The notes under the pieces are model-generated. The model had not been told where the DNA came from, did not search any database, and was given only the letters and a program-made list of their open reading frames with translations. The translations under genes and the position numbers were made by a program. From NCBI GenBank assembly GCA_949287305.1, contig CASEFX010000014.1, forward strand, positions 18,030-82,029: a DNA stretch of 64,000 nt, read 5' to 3'. Positions 17,871 to 26,584 of this stretch are shown here, piece after piece. The DNA comes from an uncultured Sutterella sp. Its GTDB lineage: Bacteria; Pseudomonadota; Gammaproteobacteria; Burkholderiales; Burkholderiaceae_F. The number at the start of each line of letters is the position of its first letter. The stretch's first letter is position 1.

Positions 17871-17898
17871 CTTGAAAAACCGCGATTCGTCCCCATAT
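17871..17898 (+). promoter_or_regulatory. Heat-shock (sigma-32 type) promoter of htpG
   Basis: CTTGAAA at 17871-17877 and CCCCATAT at 17891-17898 are separated by 13 bp, matching the known sigma-32 consensus and spacing. It lies 56 bp upstream of the htpG start. Confidence 0.82.
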
Positions 17899-17954
17899 CC
17901 CTTCTTGTCACAGTAAGGACGAAGTTCTCGTCCGAAGAGGAGTAACAAACGAAA

Positions 17955-19859
17955 ATGGCTGCTGAAGTCCATGGTTTTCAGACGGAAGTTTCGAAACTTC
18001 TGAAGCTTTTGGCCAATTCTCTTTATTCGAACAAGGAGGTGTTCCTGCGTGAGCTCGTCTCGAACGCTTCCGACGCAATCGACAAGCTGCGCTTTCTCGC
18101 GCTCACGAATCCTGATCTGACGAAGGACGATCCGGTCCTGCAGATCCGCGTCAAGGCCGACAAGGATGCGGGCACGCTCACGGTGTCCGACAACGGCATC
18201 GGCATGACGCTTGAAGAGGCGAACCAGCACCTCGGCACGATCGCGAAGTCGGGCACGGAAGAATTCCTCTCGAAGCTCTCGGGCGACGCCGCCAAGGACA
18301 GCCAGCTGATCGGTCAGTTCGGCGTGGGCTTCTACTCGGCCTTTGTGGTCGCCGACCGCGTGACGGTCGTGAGCCGCAGCGCCAAGGCGGGCCCCGACGA
18401 GGCCGTCCGCTGGACGTCCGACGGCAACGGCACCTTCGAGTCCGAACCCGCCCACCGCGACGCGCGCGGTACCGACGTGATCCTGCACCTCAAGGACGAA
18501 GACAAGTCCTTCCTCGACGAGTGGACGCTTCGCAGCACGATCACGAAGTATTCCGACCACATCGCGACGCCGGTCTACCTCTGGACGAAGGCGCCCGAAC
18601 CCGCCGACAAGAAGGAGGACGAAGTCGTCCCCGAAGGCGAATGGTCGCAGGTGAACGACGCCAAGGCCCTCTGGACGATGGCCCCGAAGGACGTCACGGA
18701 AGATCAGTACAAGGCCTTCTACAAGCACCTTGCGCACGACTACTCCGATCCGCTCGCCTGGGCGCACAACCGCGTCGAAGGCGACCTCGAATACACGTCG
18801 CTTCTCTATCTGCCGTCCGAAGCTCCGTGGGACCTCTACAGCCGTGATCAGCAGCAGGGCCTGAAGCTCTTCGTGCAGCGCGTCTTCATCATGGAAAAGG
18901 CGGACGCCTTCCTGCCGAACTACCTGCGCTTCGTGCGCGGCCTTATCGACACGAACGATCTGCCGTTGAACGTCTCGCGTGAACTCCTGCAGGAAAGCCG
19001 CGTGGTGTCGAAGTTGAAGCGCGCCGTGACGAAGCGCTCGCTCGACATGATCGAAAAGCTTACGGAAGACGCCGCGAAGTACCGCACCTTCTGGACGCAG
19101 TTCGGCCGCGTTCTGAAGGAAGGCGTCGTGGAAGATCCCTCGAACCGCGAAAAGATCGTGAAGCTTCTTCGCTATGCGACGACAAAGGAACTCGGCACGG
19201 CCGAGGAACCGGGGCTCGTCTCGCTTGCCGACTACGTGAAGCGCATGCCCGAAGGTCAGAAGAAGATCTACTACCTGATCGCCGGCAACCGCGAAGGCGC
19301 CGTCAACTCGCCCTACCTCGAAGCCCTCAAGAAGAAGGACGTTGAAGTCATTCTCCTTTGGGACCGCATCGACGAGTGGATGATGTCGGAACTCCGTGAA
19401 TTCGAAGGCCACGGTTTCGTGAGCGCGACCGCTGCCGACCTCGAACTCGGTGATCTCGCCGACAAGGAAGAGGAAAAGGCCAAGGAAGAAGCCGCGAAGG
19501 AAGCGGCCGACGACGTGGCGCGCCTAAAGAAGGTTCTCGGAGACCGCGTGAAGGACGTCCGCGTGACGAACCGATTGGTCGACAGCCCCTCCTGCGTCGT
19601 GGGCGAATCCGACCAGATGATGACGCCGCAGATGCGCCGCATGCTCGAAGCCGCGGGCCATGCTCTACCCGAAGACAGCTACACGCTCGAAATCAATCCG
19701 CAGCACCCGCTCATCAAGCGGGCCTTCGCGGAAAAGGACGAAGCGCGCTTTGCCTCCTGGGCCGAAGTGATCTTTGATCAGGCATTGCTTGCCGACCAGG
19801 GCACGCTCAAGGATCCGGCCGGCTTCGTGAAGCGCCTGAACGCGCTCCTCATCGGCTGA
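17955..19859 (+). CDS. htpG: Chaperone protein HtpG (Hsp90)
   Basis: Cytoplasmic Hsp90 homologue of 634 residues, the normal length. The N-terminal GHKL ATP-binding domain shows LRELVSNASDAIDKLR, VSDNGIGM and GQFGVGFYSAF. The middle domain has the YVKRMPEGQKKIYYL region, and the C-terminal dimerisation domain runs to the end. AGAGGAGT precedes the ATG. A sigma-32-type promoter lies upstream and a terminator downstream, so this is a heat-inducible single gene. There is no sign of truncation. Confidence 0.97.
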   Translation: MAAEVHGFQTEVSKLLKLLANSLYSNKEVFLRELVSNASDAIDKLRFLALTNPDLTKDDPVLQIRVKADKDAGTLTVSDNGIGMTLEEANQHLGTIAKSGTEEFLSKLSGDAAKDSQLIGQFGVGFYSAFVVADRVTVVSRSAKAGPDEAVRWTSDGNGTFESEPAHRDARGTDVILHLKDEDKSFLDEWTLRSTITKYSDHIATPVYLWTKAPEPADKKEDEVVPEGEWSQVNDAKALWTMAPKDVTEDQYKAFYKHLAHDYSDPLAWAHNRVEGDLEYTSLLYLPSEAPWDLYSRDQQQGLKLFVQRVFIMEKADAFLPNYLRFVRGLIDTNDLPLNVSRELLQESRVVSKLKRAVTKRSLDMIEKLTEDAAKYRTFWTQFGRVLKEGVVEDPSNREKIVKLLRYATTKELGTAEEPGLVSLADYVKRMPEGQKKIYYLIAGNREGAVNSPYLEALKKKDVEVILLWDRIDEWMMSELREFEGHGFVSATAADLELGDLADKEEEKAKEEAAKEAADDVARLKKVLGDRVKDVRVTNRLVDSPSCVVGESDQMMTPQMRRMLEAAGHALPEDSYTLEINPQHPLIKRAFAEKDEARFASWAEVIFDQALLADQGTLKDPAGFVKRLNALLIG

Positions 19860-19881
19860 TTCTCTGAATCATGATGCTCGG

Positions 19882-19910
19882 AAGCCCGGTCCGCGAAAGG
19901 CCGGGCTTTC
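19882..19910 (+). terminator. htpG terminator
   Basis: 8-bp GC-rich stem (19882-19889 with 19901-19908) with an 11-nt loop, 22 bp after the htpG stop. The T tail is short. Confidence 0.7.
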
Positions 19911-19969
19911 GCGTCTCTACGCAATTCGCCCTATTCCGAATCGGAACGTCTCGTGCTACCTTGTATGGC

Positions 19970-20032
19970 ATGATGACGAACACGATCACACGCCCCGTTT
20001 GCGGTTATTACTATTACCCTCTCTTCACATAG
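19970..20032 (+). CDS. Attenuator leader peptide with four consecutive Tyr codons
   Basis: A 20-codon frame starting ATG-ATG, reading MMTNTITRPVCG, then YYYY, then PLFT and a TAG stop at 20030-20032. The Tyr codons are at 20006-20017. Its end abuts an RNA segment that can form alternative antiterminator and terminator stems. Runs of the regulatory amino acid just before such structures are the hallmark of ribosome-mediated attenuation (as in trp, his and phe leaders). The gene downstream encodes a TrpX-like aromatic amino acid binding protein, so the signal is probably charged tRNA-Tyr. Confidence 0.75.
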   Translation: MMTNTITRPVCGYYYYPLFT

Positions 20033-20033
20033 A

Positions 20034-20097
20034 GCGGGTTGGGCGCGTTCGTCCCCAAACTTCCGAAACCGACCCGCGACTTGAGCGGGTTTTCTTA
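20034..20097 (+). promoter_or_regulatory. Tyrosine attenuator: mutually exclusive antiterminator and terminator
   Basis: Terminator: ACCCGC at 20072-20077 pairs with GCGGGT at 20085-20090, followed by a T-rich run. Antiterminator: GCGGGTTGG at 20034-20042 can pair with CCGACCCGC at 20069-20077, removing the terminator's left arm. A ribosome stalled on the Tyr codons leaves 20034-20042 free; one at the stop codon covers it. Folding was judged by eye. Confidence 0.72.
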
Positions 20098-20189
20098 TTT
20101 CGGGATCTGCGAAAAGTCGCGCAAGTCCTTCGGTCCGTGACCCCGGCAGCTTCTTTGAGGAAGCTCCAAACCGAACAGGAACCACCATC

Positions 20190-21230
20190 ATGACGCACGA
20201 CTTTCCTTCCTCTCTCGCTTCCTTCTCCTTTACGCGCCGCCGCTTCGCGGCTCTCTGTTGCGCCGCGCTCGTAACGGGCTTCACCGCGGGCTGCGACAAG
20301 TCTTCCGCGCCCGCCGCGACCGCAGTCGCTGCCGACAAGATTCCCGTCGGCATCTGCGAACTCGTGGAACACGAAGCGCTCGATCTCTCGGTGAAGGGCT
20401 TCCTCGACGAACTCGCCGCGCGCGGCTTCAAGGACGGCGACAAGATCGTCGTCGACCGTCAAAACGCCCAGGGCGACCAGGCTACGCTGCAGAACATCGG
20501 CTCGCGCTTCCTCTCGGAAAAGACGAAGCTCATCTTTGCGGTCTCCACGCCCGCCACGCAGGCGATGGCGCGCGCAACCCGCGAGATTCCGATCGTCGCG
20601 ACAGCCGTGACGAGCTTTGAAGCGGCCAAGGTGGTGAAGAGCAACGACAAGCCCGGCACGAACGTTACGGGCGTCTCGAACATCGGTCCGATCGCGCGTC
20701 AGCTCGACCTCTTCCTCGCCCTCGCTCCCGACGCCAAGACCGTGGGCGTCCTCTTCAACGCGGGCGAAGTGAATTCCGCCTTCCAGGTCGAAATCTTCAA
20801 GAAGGCTGCGGCCGCCAAGGGCGTGGAGGTTCTCGAAGCGACGGTCTCGTCCGTGAACGACATTCAGCAGGCGGTCTCGAGCCTCACCGGCAAGGTGCAG
20901 GGCCTCTGGTTCCCGACCGACAACGTGCTCGCCGCGGGGACGTCGATCCTTGCGAAGGCTGCGCTCGACGCCAAGATTCCGACCATTCCCGGCGACGAAG
21001 CACTCATTCGCGGCGGTTGCCTCGCCACGATCGCGGTCGACTACTACACCCTCGGACGCATGTCGGGCACGATGGCGGCCGACATCCTCGAAGGCAAGGC
21101 CAAGCCCGCCGACATGGCGATTCAAACGCAGGACGCGCAAAAGCCCCTCATCAATCTCGCGACCGCCAAGGCAATCGGTCTCACGATCCCCGAAGAGATC
21201 CTGAAGAACGCCGCCGTGATTGAAAAGTAA
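20190..21230 (+). CDS. TrpX-like ABC transporter substrate-binding lipoprotein
   Basis: 346 residues. A TRRRF n-region and hydrophobic stretch end in a lipobox with Cys35 (FTAGC), so it is a lipid-anchored periplasmic protein. The rest matches the ABC_sub_bind family (tryptophan/tyrosine type): KIPVGICELVEHEALD, AVSTPATQAMA, PIVATAVTSFEAAKVV and the GTNVTGVSN motif. Family members are usually encoded with a permease and an ATPase, but none follows here; the next gene is on the other strand. A leader with four Tyr codons and an attenuator precede it, which points to tyrosine as ligand or signal. Partner permease would have to be elsewhere. Confidence 0.9.
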   Translation: MTHDFPSSLASFSFTRRRFAALCCAALVTGFTAGCDKSSAPAATAVAADKIPVGICELVEHEALDLSVKGFLDELAARGFKDGDKIVVDRQNAQGDQATLQNIGSRFLSEKTKLIFAVSTPATQAMARATREIPIVATAVTSFEAAKVVKSNDKPGTNVTGVSNIGPIARQLDLFLALAPDAKTVGVLFNAGEVNSAFQVEIFKKAAAAKGVEVLEATVSSVNDIQQAVSSLTGKVQGLWFPTDNVLAAGTSILAKAALDAKIPTIPGDEALIRGGCLATIAVDYYTLGRMSGTMAADILEGKAKPADMAIQTQDAQKPLINLATAKAIGLTIPEEILKNAAVIEK

Positions 21231-21314
21231 CGGGGTAACAGGAAAGTCGTGAAAAAGGCGGGCCGCGCTTTCGTGCACGGTCCGCCTCAAAGTGCCAATG
21301 GCGATCAGAATGCG

Positions 21315-21791
21315 TCAGTTTTCCGATTCGACGGGCTTGCCGACCTTGTCGACGTAGAGGCGGAAGACGCCGCCCCAAGAATTGAAACCGATGCGAAAGT
21401 CGTAGACGCGGCCGGCCTTCAGGTCCACTTCGCGGATCTGGCCGTGGTCGCGCACCCATTCTTCGCTCGCGGAACAGAGTCCGCGGCCGTCCCAGTCGCC
21501 CGCGACCTGGAATTTGTGCTCGCCCGGCGCGAGATGGAACATCGCCTGCTCCTCCGTATCGAAGCGGGCGGCGCGTTCGTCGTCGATCAGGACGGTAAAG
21601 TAGCATGCGCTTCCGCCGTAGTTGCTCAAGCGCGTAATGCGGACCAAAGCTTCCTCGGCCAAGGGTTCCTGGTGACCATAAAGGCGTTCGGCCGGAACGG
21701 GCGTCGTGTCGGCCTGGCGATACGACGTGACCGTGCAGCCCGTGAGACCGATGAGAGAAAGAGACAAAAGCAAAAGGGAGAGCTTCTTCAT
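21315..21791 (-). CDS. Hypothetical lipoprotein
   Basis: 158 residues with a clean lipoprotein signal ending at Cys19 (LIGLTGC). The mature part contains a compact beta-rich region (YFTVLIDDERAARFDTEEQAMFHLAPGEHKFQVAGDWDG) like small periplasmic beta-sandwich domains that bind nothing known. Two conserved-looking Cys and an aromatic C-terminal half (YDFRIGFNSWGGVFRLY) follow. Single gene, convergent with the TrpX-like gene. The family is not recognised with certainty. Confidence 0.75.
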   Translation of the reverse strand: MKKLSLLLLSLSLIGLTGCTVTSYRQADTTPVPAERLYGHQEPLAEEALVRITRLSNYGGSACYFTVLIDDERAARFDTEEQAMFHLAPGEHKFQVAGDWDGRGLCSASEEWVRDHGQIREVDLKAGRVYDFRIGFNSWGGVFRLYVDKVGKPVESEN

Positions 21792-22148
21792 TTCGGCTCC
21801 TCAATGAGAGATGGTGAAGGGTCTGAAAGTTGTGATTTGCAGAGCTCTGCTTTTGTCCGGACGGGCGAATTCTAGCATGAAGCAGTTCGAAAATGTTCTT
21901 GCATTTCCCTCTCCCGCAAGGAAAATAAATGAACACTCTCCTAGGAGAATGGTTTTGATCTTTTTCCTCGTTGATTGGCATTGCCTCGAGTGAAAAATCG
22001 TTTCCTCTGTGAAGCGCCGGGGTTCCCTGCTTTTCACAATGGGATCGATAGAAAGGAATGCTGCGGTTGATTCGCTCAAGCGCATACTGTTGGTGTAGGC
22101 TTATTAGATCGACCTAGATAAGAATATTTCTCAACAACGATTTTCCCT
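21792..22148. other. Divergent intergenic region before the ZIP transporter
   Basis: 357 bp, AT-richer than the flanks. It separates the lipoprotein (minus) and the ZIP gene (plus) and should hold both promoters. The AGATAAGAATATTTCTC segment (22117-22133) is a loose inverted repeat just upstream of the ZIP start and could bind a metal regulator. No gene is seen. Confidence 0.4.
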
Positions 22149-22967
22149 ATGCTTGATTCCCTTTTCCTCGACTCGCTCTCGCAGGCCACCCCGGTCGCCG
22201 CGGCGGCAAGCGCCACGGGCTTCACCTTCTTCATGACGGCGGTGGGCTCAGGGATCGTCCTTTTGCCCGGGCGGCTCCACAACAGTTTCATGCAGACCGT
22301 GTCGCTCGGTTTTGCCGCGGGCGTGATGGTGGCGGCCTCCGTCTGGTCGCTTCTGATCCCCGCGATGGACATGGTGGAGGCGCGGGGCGATTCGCCTTTA
22401 TTGCCGGCCGTAGGCGGTTTTCTTCTCGGCGTTCTTTTCATTTTTTCGCTCGACCGCCTGATGCCGCACCTGCACCCGGGCGCGAAGGAGTCCGAAGGCC
22501 CGAAGACGCACCTGGCGCGTTCCACCCTGCTTTTTCTCGCCGTGACGCTTCACAACATCCCCGAAGGGATGTCGGTCGGGCTTTCGATCGGAATGGCGGC
22601 CGAGGATCCGTCGCTTTTGGCGGGCGCCCTGGCGTTGGCACTCGGCATGGGCATTCAGAACATTCCGGAAGGCGCGGCCGTTGCGCTTCCCTTGATGCAG
22701 GACGGCATGCCCCGCTGGAAGGCCTTCCTCGCGGGTTCCGTCTCGGGCTTGGCCGAACTCGTCTTCGGCGTGCTCGCCGTACTTCTCGTCGGGACGACCG
22801 GTGCGCTTTTGCCGTGGTTCCTCGCCTTTGCTGCGGGCGCCATGATCTACGTGGTCGTGGAAGAACTCATCCCGTCTGCGCACCTCACCGAACATTCGGA
22901 CGCGGGGACGCTTTCGGTCGTGGCGGGGTTCGTTCTCATGATGGCCCTGGACGTGGGACTTGGCTGA
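22149..22967 (+). CDS. ZIP-family divalent metal transporter
   Basis: 272 residues with about eight membrane segments. The two metal-path motifs of ZIP carriers are present, HNIPEG and QNIPEG, followed by VVEELIP in a later helix. A short His-containing loop (PHLHPGAKE) links helices 3 and 4. The ZupT/GufA group imports zinc and other divalent metals across the inner membrane. No good ribosome site is visible, and the ATG at 22149 is the only sensible start. Followed by a strong terminator. Zinc versus iron or manganese preference is not resolvable. Confidence 0.92.
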   Translation: MLDSLFLDSLSQATPVAAAASATGFTFFMTAVGSGIVLLPGRLHNSFMQTVSLGFAAGVMVAASVWSLLIPAMDMVEARGDSPLLPAVGGFLLGVLFIFSLDRLMPHLHPGAKESEGPKTHLARSTLLFLAVTLHNIPEGMSVGLSIGMAAEDPSLLAGALALALGMGIQNIPEGAAVALPLMQDGMPRWKAFLAGSVSGLAELVFGVLAVLLVGTTGALLPWFLAFAAGAMIYVVVEELIPSAHLTEHSDAGTLSVVAGFVLMMALDVGLG

Positions 22968-23001
22968 GCGTTCCCATTCCTCTGTACGGCACATAACCTT
23001 C

Positions 23002-23036
23002 GGGCCCGCACGAGATGATCGTACGGGCCCTTTTTT
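23002..23036 (+). terminator. Terminator of the ZIP transporter gene
   Basis: 12-bp stem with one mismatch (23002-23013 with 23019-23030), 5-nt loop and six T. Confidence 0.88.
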
Positions 23037-23095
23037 CGAGCCTTGCGACCGGAATCATTAGATTCCCGATCGGGGCTTTATTGTCAATTCTTCCC

Positions 23096-24277
23096 TCAAG
23101 CCTTCGGCGCAAGCGTCTTCGCAAAGACGTCGGCGAGGTCTTCACGTGCGAAGGGAACGGCGTCGCGTTTGAACTGCTTCGTGCCCGTGGCGAGCACGTT
23201 TTCGACGAGCCATTCGACATCGTCCGTCGTGAAGCCCCAAACCGAGGCGTCAAGGTCAAGCACGTCGCAGGCCTTCTGAAGGTTCGCGAGCGCGACGAGG
23301 AAGTCTTCGGGACGTTCCGCGCAAGGATGACCGAGACACTGCGCCATCGTGACGAAACGCTCGAGCGAGGCGCCCTTTTCGATCATCTTGCCGAAATAGT
23401 GGAGCGACAGGAGAATGAGGCCCGCGCCGTGCGGAAGTTCCGTGTGCAGAGCCGAAAGGCTGTGCTCGAGCGCGTGCTGGCTCGTCAAACCGCCCGTCAC
23501 CATGACGAGACCCGAGAGCGTGCTCGCAAGTGCCACCTTGGAGCGGGCTTCGAGGTTCGCGCCGTCGCGAACGGCCACGGGGAGATTCGCGGCGAGAAGA
23601 CGCACGGACTCCTTCGCAAAGACGTCGGACATCGGCGTCGCAACGCCCGATACGTAGCCTTCGACCGCGTGGAAAAGCGCGTCAAAGCCCTGATAGGCCG
23701 TGTAGGCGGGCGGAACCGTGAGCATGAGTTCCGGATCCACGACGCCCACCGTCGGGAAGAGGCGCGGATCGCCGAAGCCCAACTTTTCCTTCGTGACGTG
23801 GTTCGTGATCACCCCGCCCGCGTCGACTTCGGAGCCCGTCCCGGCCGTCGTCGTGACGGCGATCAAGGGGAGCGGATCCTTTTCGAAGGCCTTCTTTCCG
23901 CCCGTGCCCGCCTGGGCGTAGTCCCAGAGCGTGCCGTCGTTCGTCGCCATCGCGGCCATGAGCTTCGCGGCGTCCATGACGGAGCCGCCGCCCACGGCGA
24001 GAATGGCGCCGCAGCCTTCGGTGCGGGCGGCATCGGCCCCCTTCATGACGGTTTCGTCGGAGGGATTGGGCTCGACCGACGGGAAGCGCACGAATTCGAT
24101 CCCTTCGCGCGAGAGCATGGCTTCGACCTTGTCAAGCGTGCCGTTGCGCTTGAGGCTCCCGCCGATCCCGGTGACGAGAAGCACCTTGCGGGCGGGAATG
24201 TCCGCGCCCGTCAATTTCGAGAGAGCGCCCGCGCCGAAAAGAATGCGGGTCGGCGTATAGGCGGCGAATCCTTTCAT
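23096..24277 (-). CDS. Iron-containing alcohol dehydrogenase
   Basis: 393 residues from the ATG at 24277, preceded by AAAGGAG; the open frame upstream is not family-like. Group III metal-dependent dehydrogenase: nucleotide-binding GGGSVMDAAK, the TTTAGTGSEV motif, and metal ligands in GFDALFHAVEGY and the HALEHSLSALHTELPHG segment. It reduces or oxidises small alcohols, aldehydes or ketones with NAD(P)H. It lies 28 bp downstream of the DUF2156 gene and is the last gene of a dnaQ-DUF2156-adh unit, an arrangement without an obvious pathway link. Confidence 0.93.
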   Translation of the reverse strand: MKGFAAYTPTRILFGAGALSKLTGADIPARKVLLVTGIGGSLKRNGTLDKVEAMLSREGIEFVRFPSVEPNPSDETVMKGADAARTEGCGAILAVGGGSVMDAAKLMAAMATNDGTLWDYAQAGTGGKKAFEKDPLPLIAVTTTAGTGSEVDAGGVITNHVTKEKLGFGDPRLFPTVGVVDPELMLTVPPAYTAYQGFDALFHAVEGYVSGVATPMSDVFAKESVRLLAANLPVAVRDGANLEARSKVALASTLSGLVMVTGGLTSQHALEHSLSALHTELPHGAGLILLSLHYFGKMIEKGASLERFVTMAQCLGHPCAERPEDFLVALANLQKACDVLDLDASVWGFTTDDVEWLVENVLATGTKQFKRDAVPFAREDLADVFAKTLAPKA

Positions 24278-24305
24278 GTTTTTCTCCTTTTTTTTTCGAA
24301 ACCGA

Positions 24306-25295
24306 TCAGGCTTCGAACGGGGCGACTTCGTAGACGCCCTTTTCCAATTGATAAAGCGGGAACCAGTCGTGCTTGGCCTTTCGCAGGCCCGGAACGCCCA
24401 GGTCCTCTTCACGGTTCAGAATCTTGACGGTCTCAGGGAGAGCCTTCGCGAGCGAATGCGCGAGATAGGGATAGCCCCCTTCCACGTCGCGGCGGGCCTT
24501 TTCGATGTGCACCGCATAGGTGTCGGGCGTGACCAAAGCGCCGAGCGTGAGGCCGAGGATCTCGTCCCCGTCGACGAGCATCCCGCCCGTCACGCCGCAC
24601 TCGTCCCAGCGGCAGAGGACGACGTCCAGGAACTTCCGCTCGAAAAAGAGCGTTTCGTCAAGCGGCTGATTCGCTTCGTACCAGTCGGAGAGAAAGGCCT
24701 TCCAACGCTCGAGCGTCTCGGCGTCGGGACTCTTTTCGAAGTAGACGAACTTCGCGTCCGGATGATTGCGCTCAAAGCGCCGGCAGAAGTTGCGCTTCTT
24801 CGCCATCGGGCGCCCGGCGAGCGTCGCGAAGGTTTCGCGGCTGTAGCAGTAGTCGTAGAGGTCTTCGTTCGTGAAGCACGTCCCATCGAGCCCGAGCTTT
24901 TGAAGGAGCTTTTCGACGTCGGCCTTGACGCCGCCCAACTGCAGCGTGCGCCCGCGCGAAGCTTCATAGTCTGCGATTTCCTTGAGAATCCCGCGGTAAA
25001 AGCGCTTTTCCTCGTCGGTGAAGGGCGTGTCGTCCGTGAGCCCCTCCTGAATCAGGCGGTAGAAGGCTTCACCCAGGAGATAGTTGTCGCGAAAGACGAA
25101 AAGGGGCTTCCCGTTCGGGGCGGTGAGTTCGGCGACGCCGAGGTCGCGCTCCCAGGAGCGCCCGCAGATGGCGGCGACCGTCATGCTGCAGTCGGCCTTC
25201 GAGGTCTTGCAAAGCGACATGCGCTTCAACTCTTCGAGCTCGGCCGAACGGCGAACGATGCAGTCCGTCGTGTAGGCGGTGAATGAGAGCGTCAT
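24306..25295 (-). CDS. DUF2156 (GNAT-fold, LPG-synthase C-terminal-like) protein
   Basis: 329 residues. The start ATG at 25295 overlaps the dnaQ stop codon (ATGA), so translation is probably coupled, and AAAGGAGGAGG lies ahead. The sequence follows the DUF2156 pattern: RNFCRRFERNHPDAKFVYFEK in the middle, DECGVTGGMLVDGDEILGLTLG, then DTYAVHIEKARRDVEGGYPYL and LNREEDLGVPGLRKAKHDW near the end. The family shares the acyltransferase fold of the lysyl-phosphatidylglycerol synthase catalytic domain; free-standing members have no firm function. No membrane segments. Confidence 0.88.
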   Translation of the reverse strand: MTLSFTAYTTDCIVRRSAELEELKRMSLCKTSKADCSMTVAAICGRSWERDLGVAELTAPNGKPLFVFRDNYLLGEAFYRLIQEGLTDDTPFTDEEKRFYRGILKEIADYEASRGRTLQLGGVKADVEKLLQKLGLDGTCFTNEDLYDYCYSRETFATLAGRPMAKKRNFCRRFERNHPDAKFVYFEKSPDAETLERWKAFLSDWYEANQPLDETLFFERKFLDVVLCRWDECGVTGGMLVDGDEILGLTLGALVTPDTYAVHIEKARRDVEGGYPYLAHSLAKALPETVKILNREEDLGVPGLRKAKHDWFPLYQLEKGVYEVAPFEA

Positions 25296-26059
25296 GCCTC
25301 CTCCTTTTGGCGTTCGTCGCCGTAGACGGCGCGCCAGCGGCAGGTGGCCTTGCAGTTCTTCTCGACGATGTCGAGGATGCGGGTGTGTTCGGCGAGTTCT
25401 TCGGCCGAGGGCTTCGGGACGCGCAACGTCGACTGATCGTTCATGGGCTTCGGTTCCGAGAGAAGGAGCGCGTCCACGTCGATCGCCTGCTGTCCGCCCG
25501 TCATGGCGAGCCAGCACTCGGCGAGAATGAGCGAGTCAAGAAGAGCGCCGTGGAAGGTGCGGTCGATGTGATTGAGCTCGTACGTGCGTGCGAAGTTGTC
25601 GAGCGTGGGCGTCCGGCCGGGGTGTTCGGCCTGATAGAGCGTCATCGTGTCGATCACGGCGGCGTAGTCTTCGATGTGGCCCTTTCCGCAGCGCTCGAGC
25701 TCCATGTTGAGGAACTTCACGTCGAACTCGGCGTTGTGAATGAGAAGGACCTGCCCCCGGATCATGTTGATGAAGTCGTCGGCGATCTCTTCAAAGGAGG
25801 GCTTCGAGCGGAGGAATTCGTTCGTGATCCCGTGCACCTTCGTCACTTCTTCGTTCATGTCGAAGCCGGGATTGATGTAGCGCTGAAAGTGATTCTCCTC
25901 CTTGGGATCGATTTCGCGCCGGTGAATGACGACGATGCCGATTTCAATGATGCGGTCGCCGTCCTCGATGCTCACGCCCGTCGTTTCCGTGTCGAGCGCA
26001 AGGCACGAGCCTTTGTGCACGTGAACGATCCGGTAGGCGTCCTGTAGGGCTTTGGACAT
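25292..26059 (-). CDS. dnaQ: DNA polymerase III epsilon-type 3'-5' exonuclease
   Basis: 255 residues from the ATG at 26059. DEDDh exonuclease: ALDTETTGV (first two acidic ligands), LLIHNAEFDVKFLNME, and the HGALLDS motif with the catalytic His and last Asp. The C-terminus is longer than the catalytic core and is consistent with an alpha-subunit-binding tail, so assignment as the replicative proofreading subunit is likely but not proven. Head of a three-gene operon. Confidence 0.92.
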   Translation of the reverse strand: MSKALQDAYRIVHVHKGSCLALDTETTGVSIEDGDRIIEIGIVVIHRREIDPKEENHFQRYINPGFDMNEEVTKVHGITNEFLRSKPSFEEIADDFINMIRGQVLLIHNAEFDVKFLNMELERCGKGHIEDYAAVIDTMTLYQAEHPGRTPTLDNFARTYELNHIDRTFHGALLDSLILAECWLAMTGGQQAIDVDALLLSEPKPMNDQSTLRVPKPSAEELAEHTRILDIVEKNCKATCRWRAVYGDERQKEEA

Positions 26060-26584
26060 TCTTGTTTCTTTCCGTCTTTTTCCAAGAAGGAAGGATGATA
26101 CCACGTGCCCTTCGCCCTCCGATGACGCCATGCCGAGGGGACGGTCCTCTCCGTCCCGCCGCGAGTCGTTTGAGCGAGGATTTTCGAGCCCGCTTCGATC
26201 GTTCGCACGTTCACCCGCGCACGGCATTATTGAGGTTATCCAGGGTAATTCCCTAAACGCTGAAAATTTTCACCCCCTTTTCATTTCCTCTTTTCATTCT
26301 CCGCTTCCCGCAACTTTTGTCGCCCCCACTACCATGGACGCTATTCTAGCCAAGAATAGCGACCCGACAGTCCGCCGTGGGGTTTTCCTGCAAAGGATTT
26401 CGAAAGTTGTAGCGTTATTCTTTCTTTTGAAAGCCGCTCCGCGAAGCCACACACATAATTCGATCCCAGCGGGCGACGAGAATTGGTTCCGGATTGAAGG
26501 TGATCCTTCGATGCGGAATTTGCTTTCAAGAAGTGCGCTCCGTCACGCACGTCAACCATCCATCCAATCCGAAAGGAGACGACT
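26060..26584. other. Divergent intergenic region between dnaQ and the Mo oxidoreductase
   Basis: 525 bp. A perfect 7-bp hairpin (26138-26144 with 26151-26157) lies on the dnaQ side and an AT-rich stretch at 26220-26330. An FNR-type TTGATnnnnATCAA site was looked for and not found. No gene-like frame is convincing. Confidence 0.45.

Noticed and set aside
17784..19412. A 542-codon minus-strand frame opposite htpG
   Set aside because: Composition shadow; the opposite strand encodes a full HtpG.
26060..26584. An FNR site before the molybdoenzyme operon
   Set aside because: No TTGATnnnnATCAA-like match with the right spacing was found.
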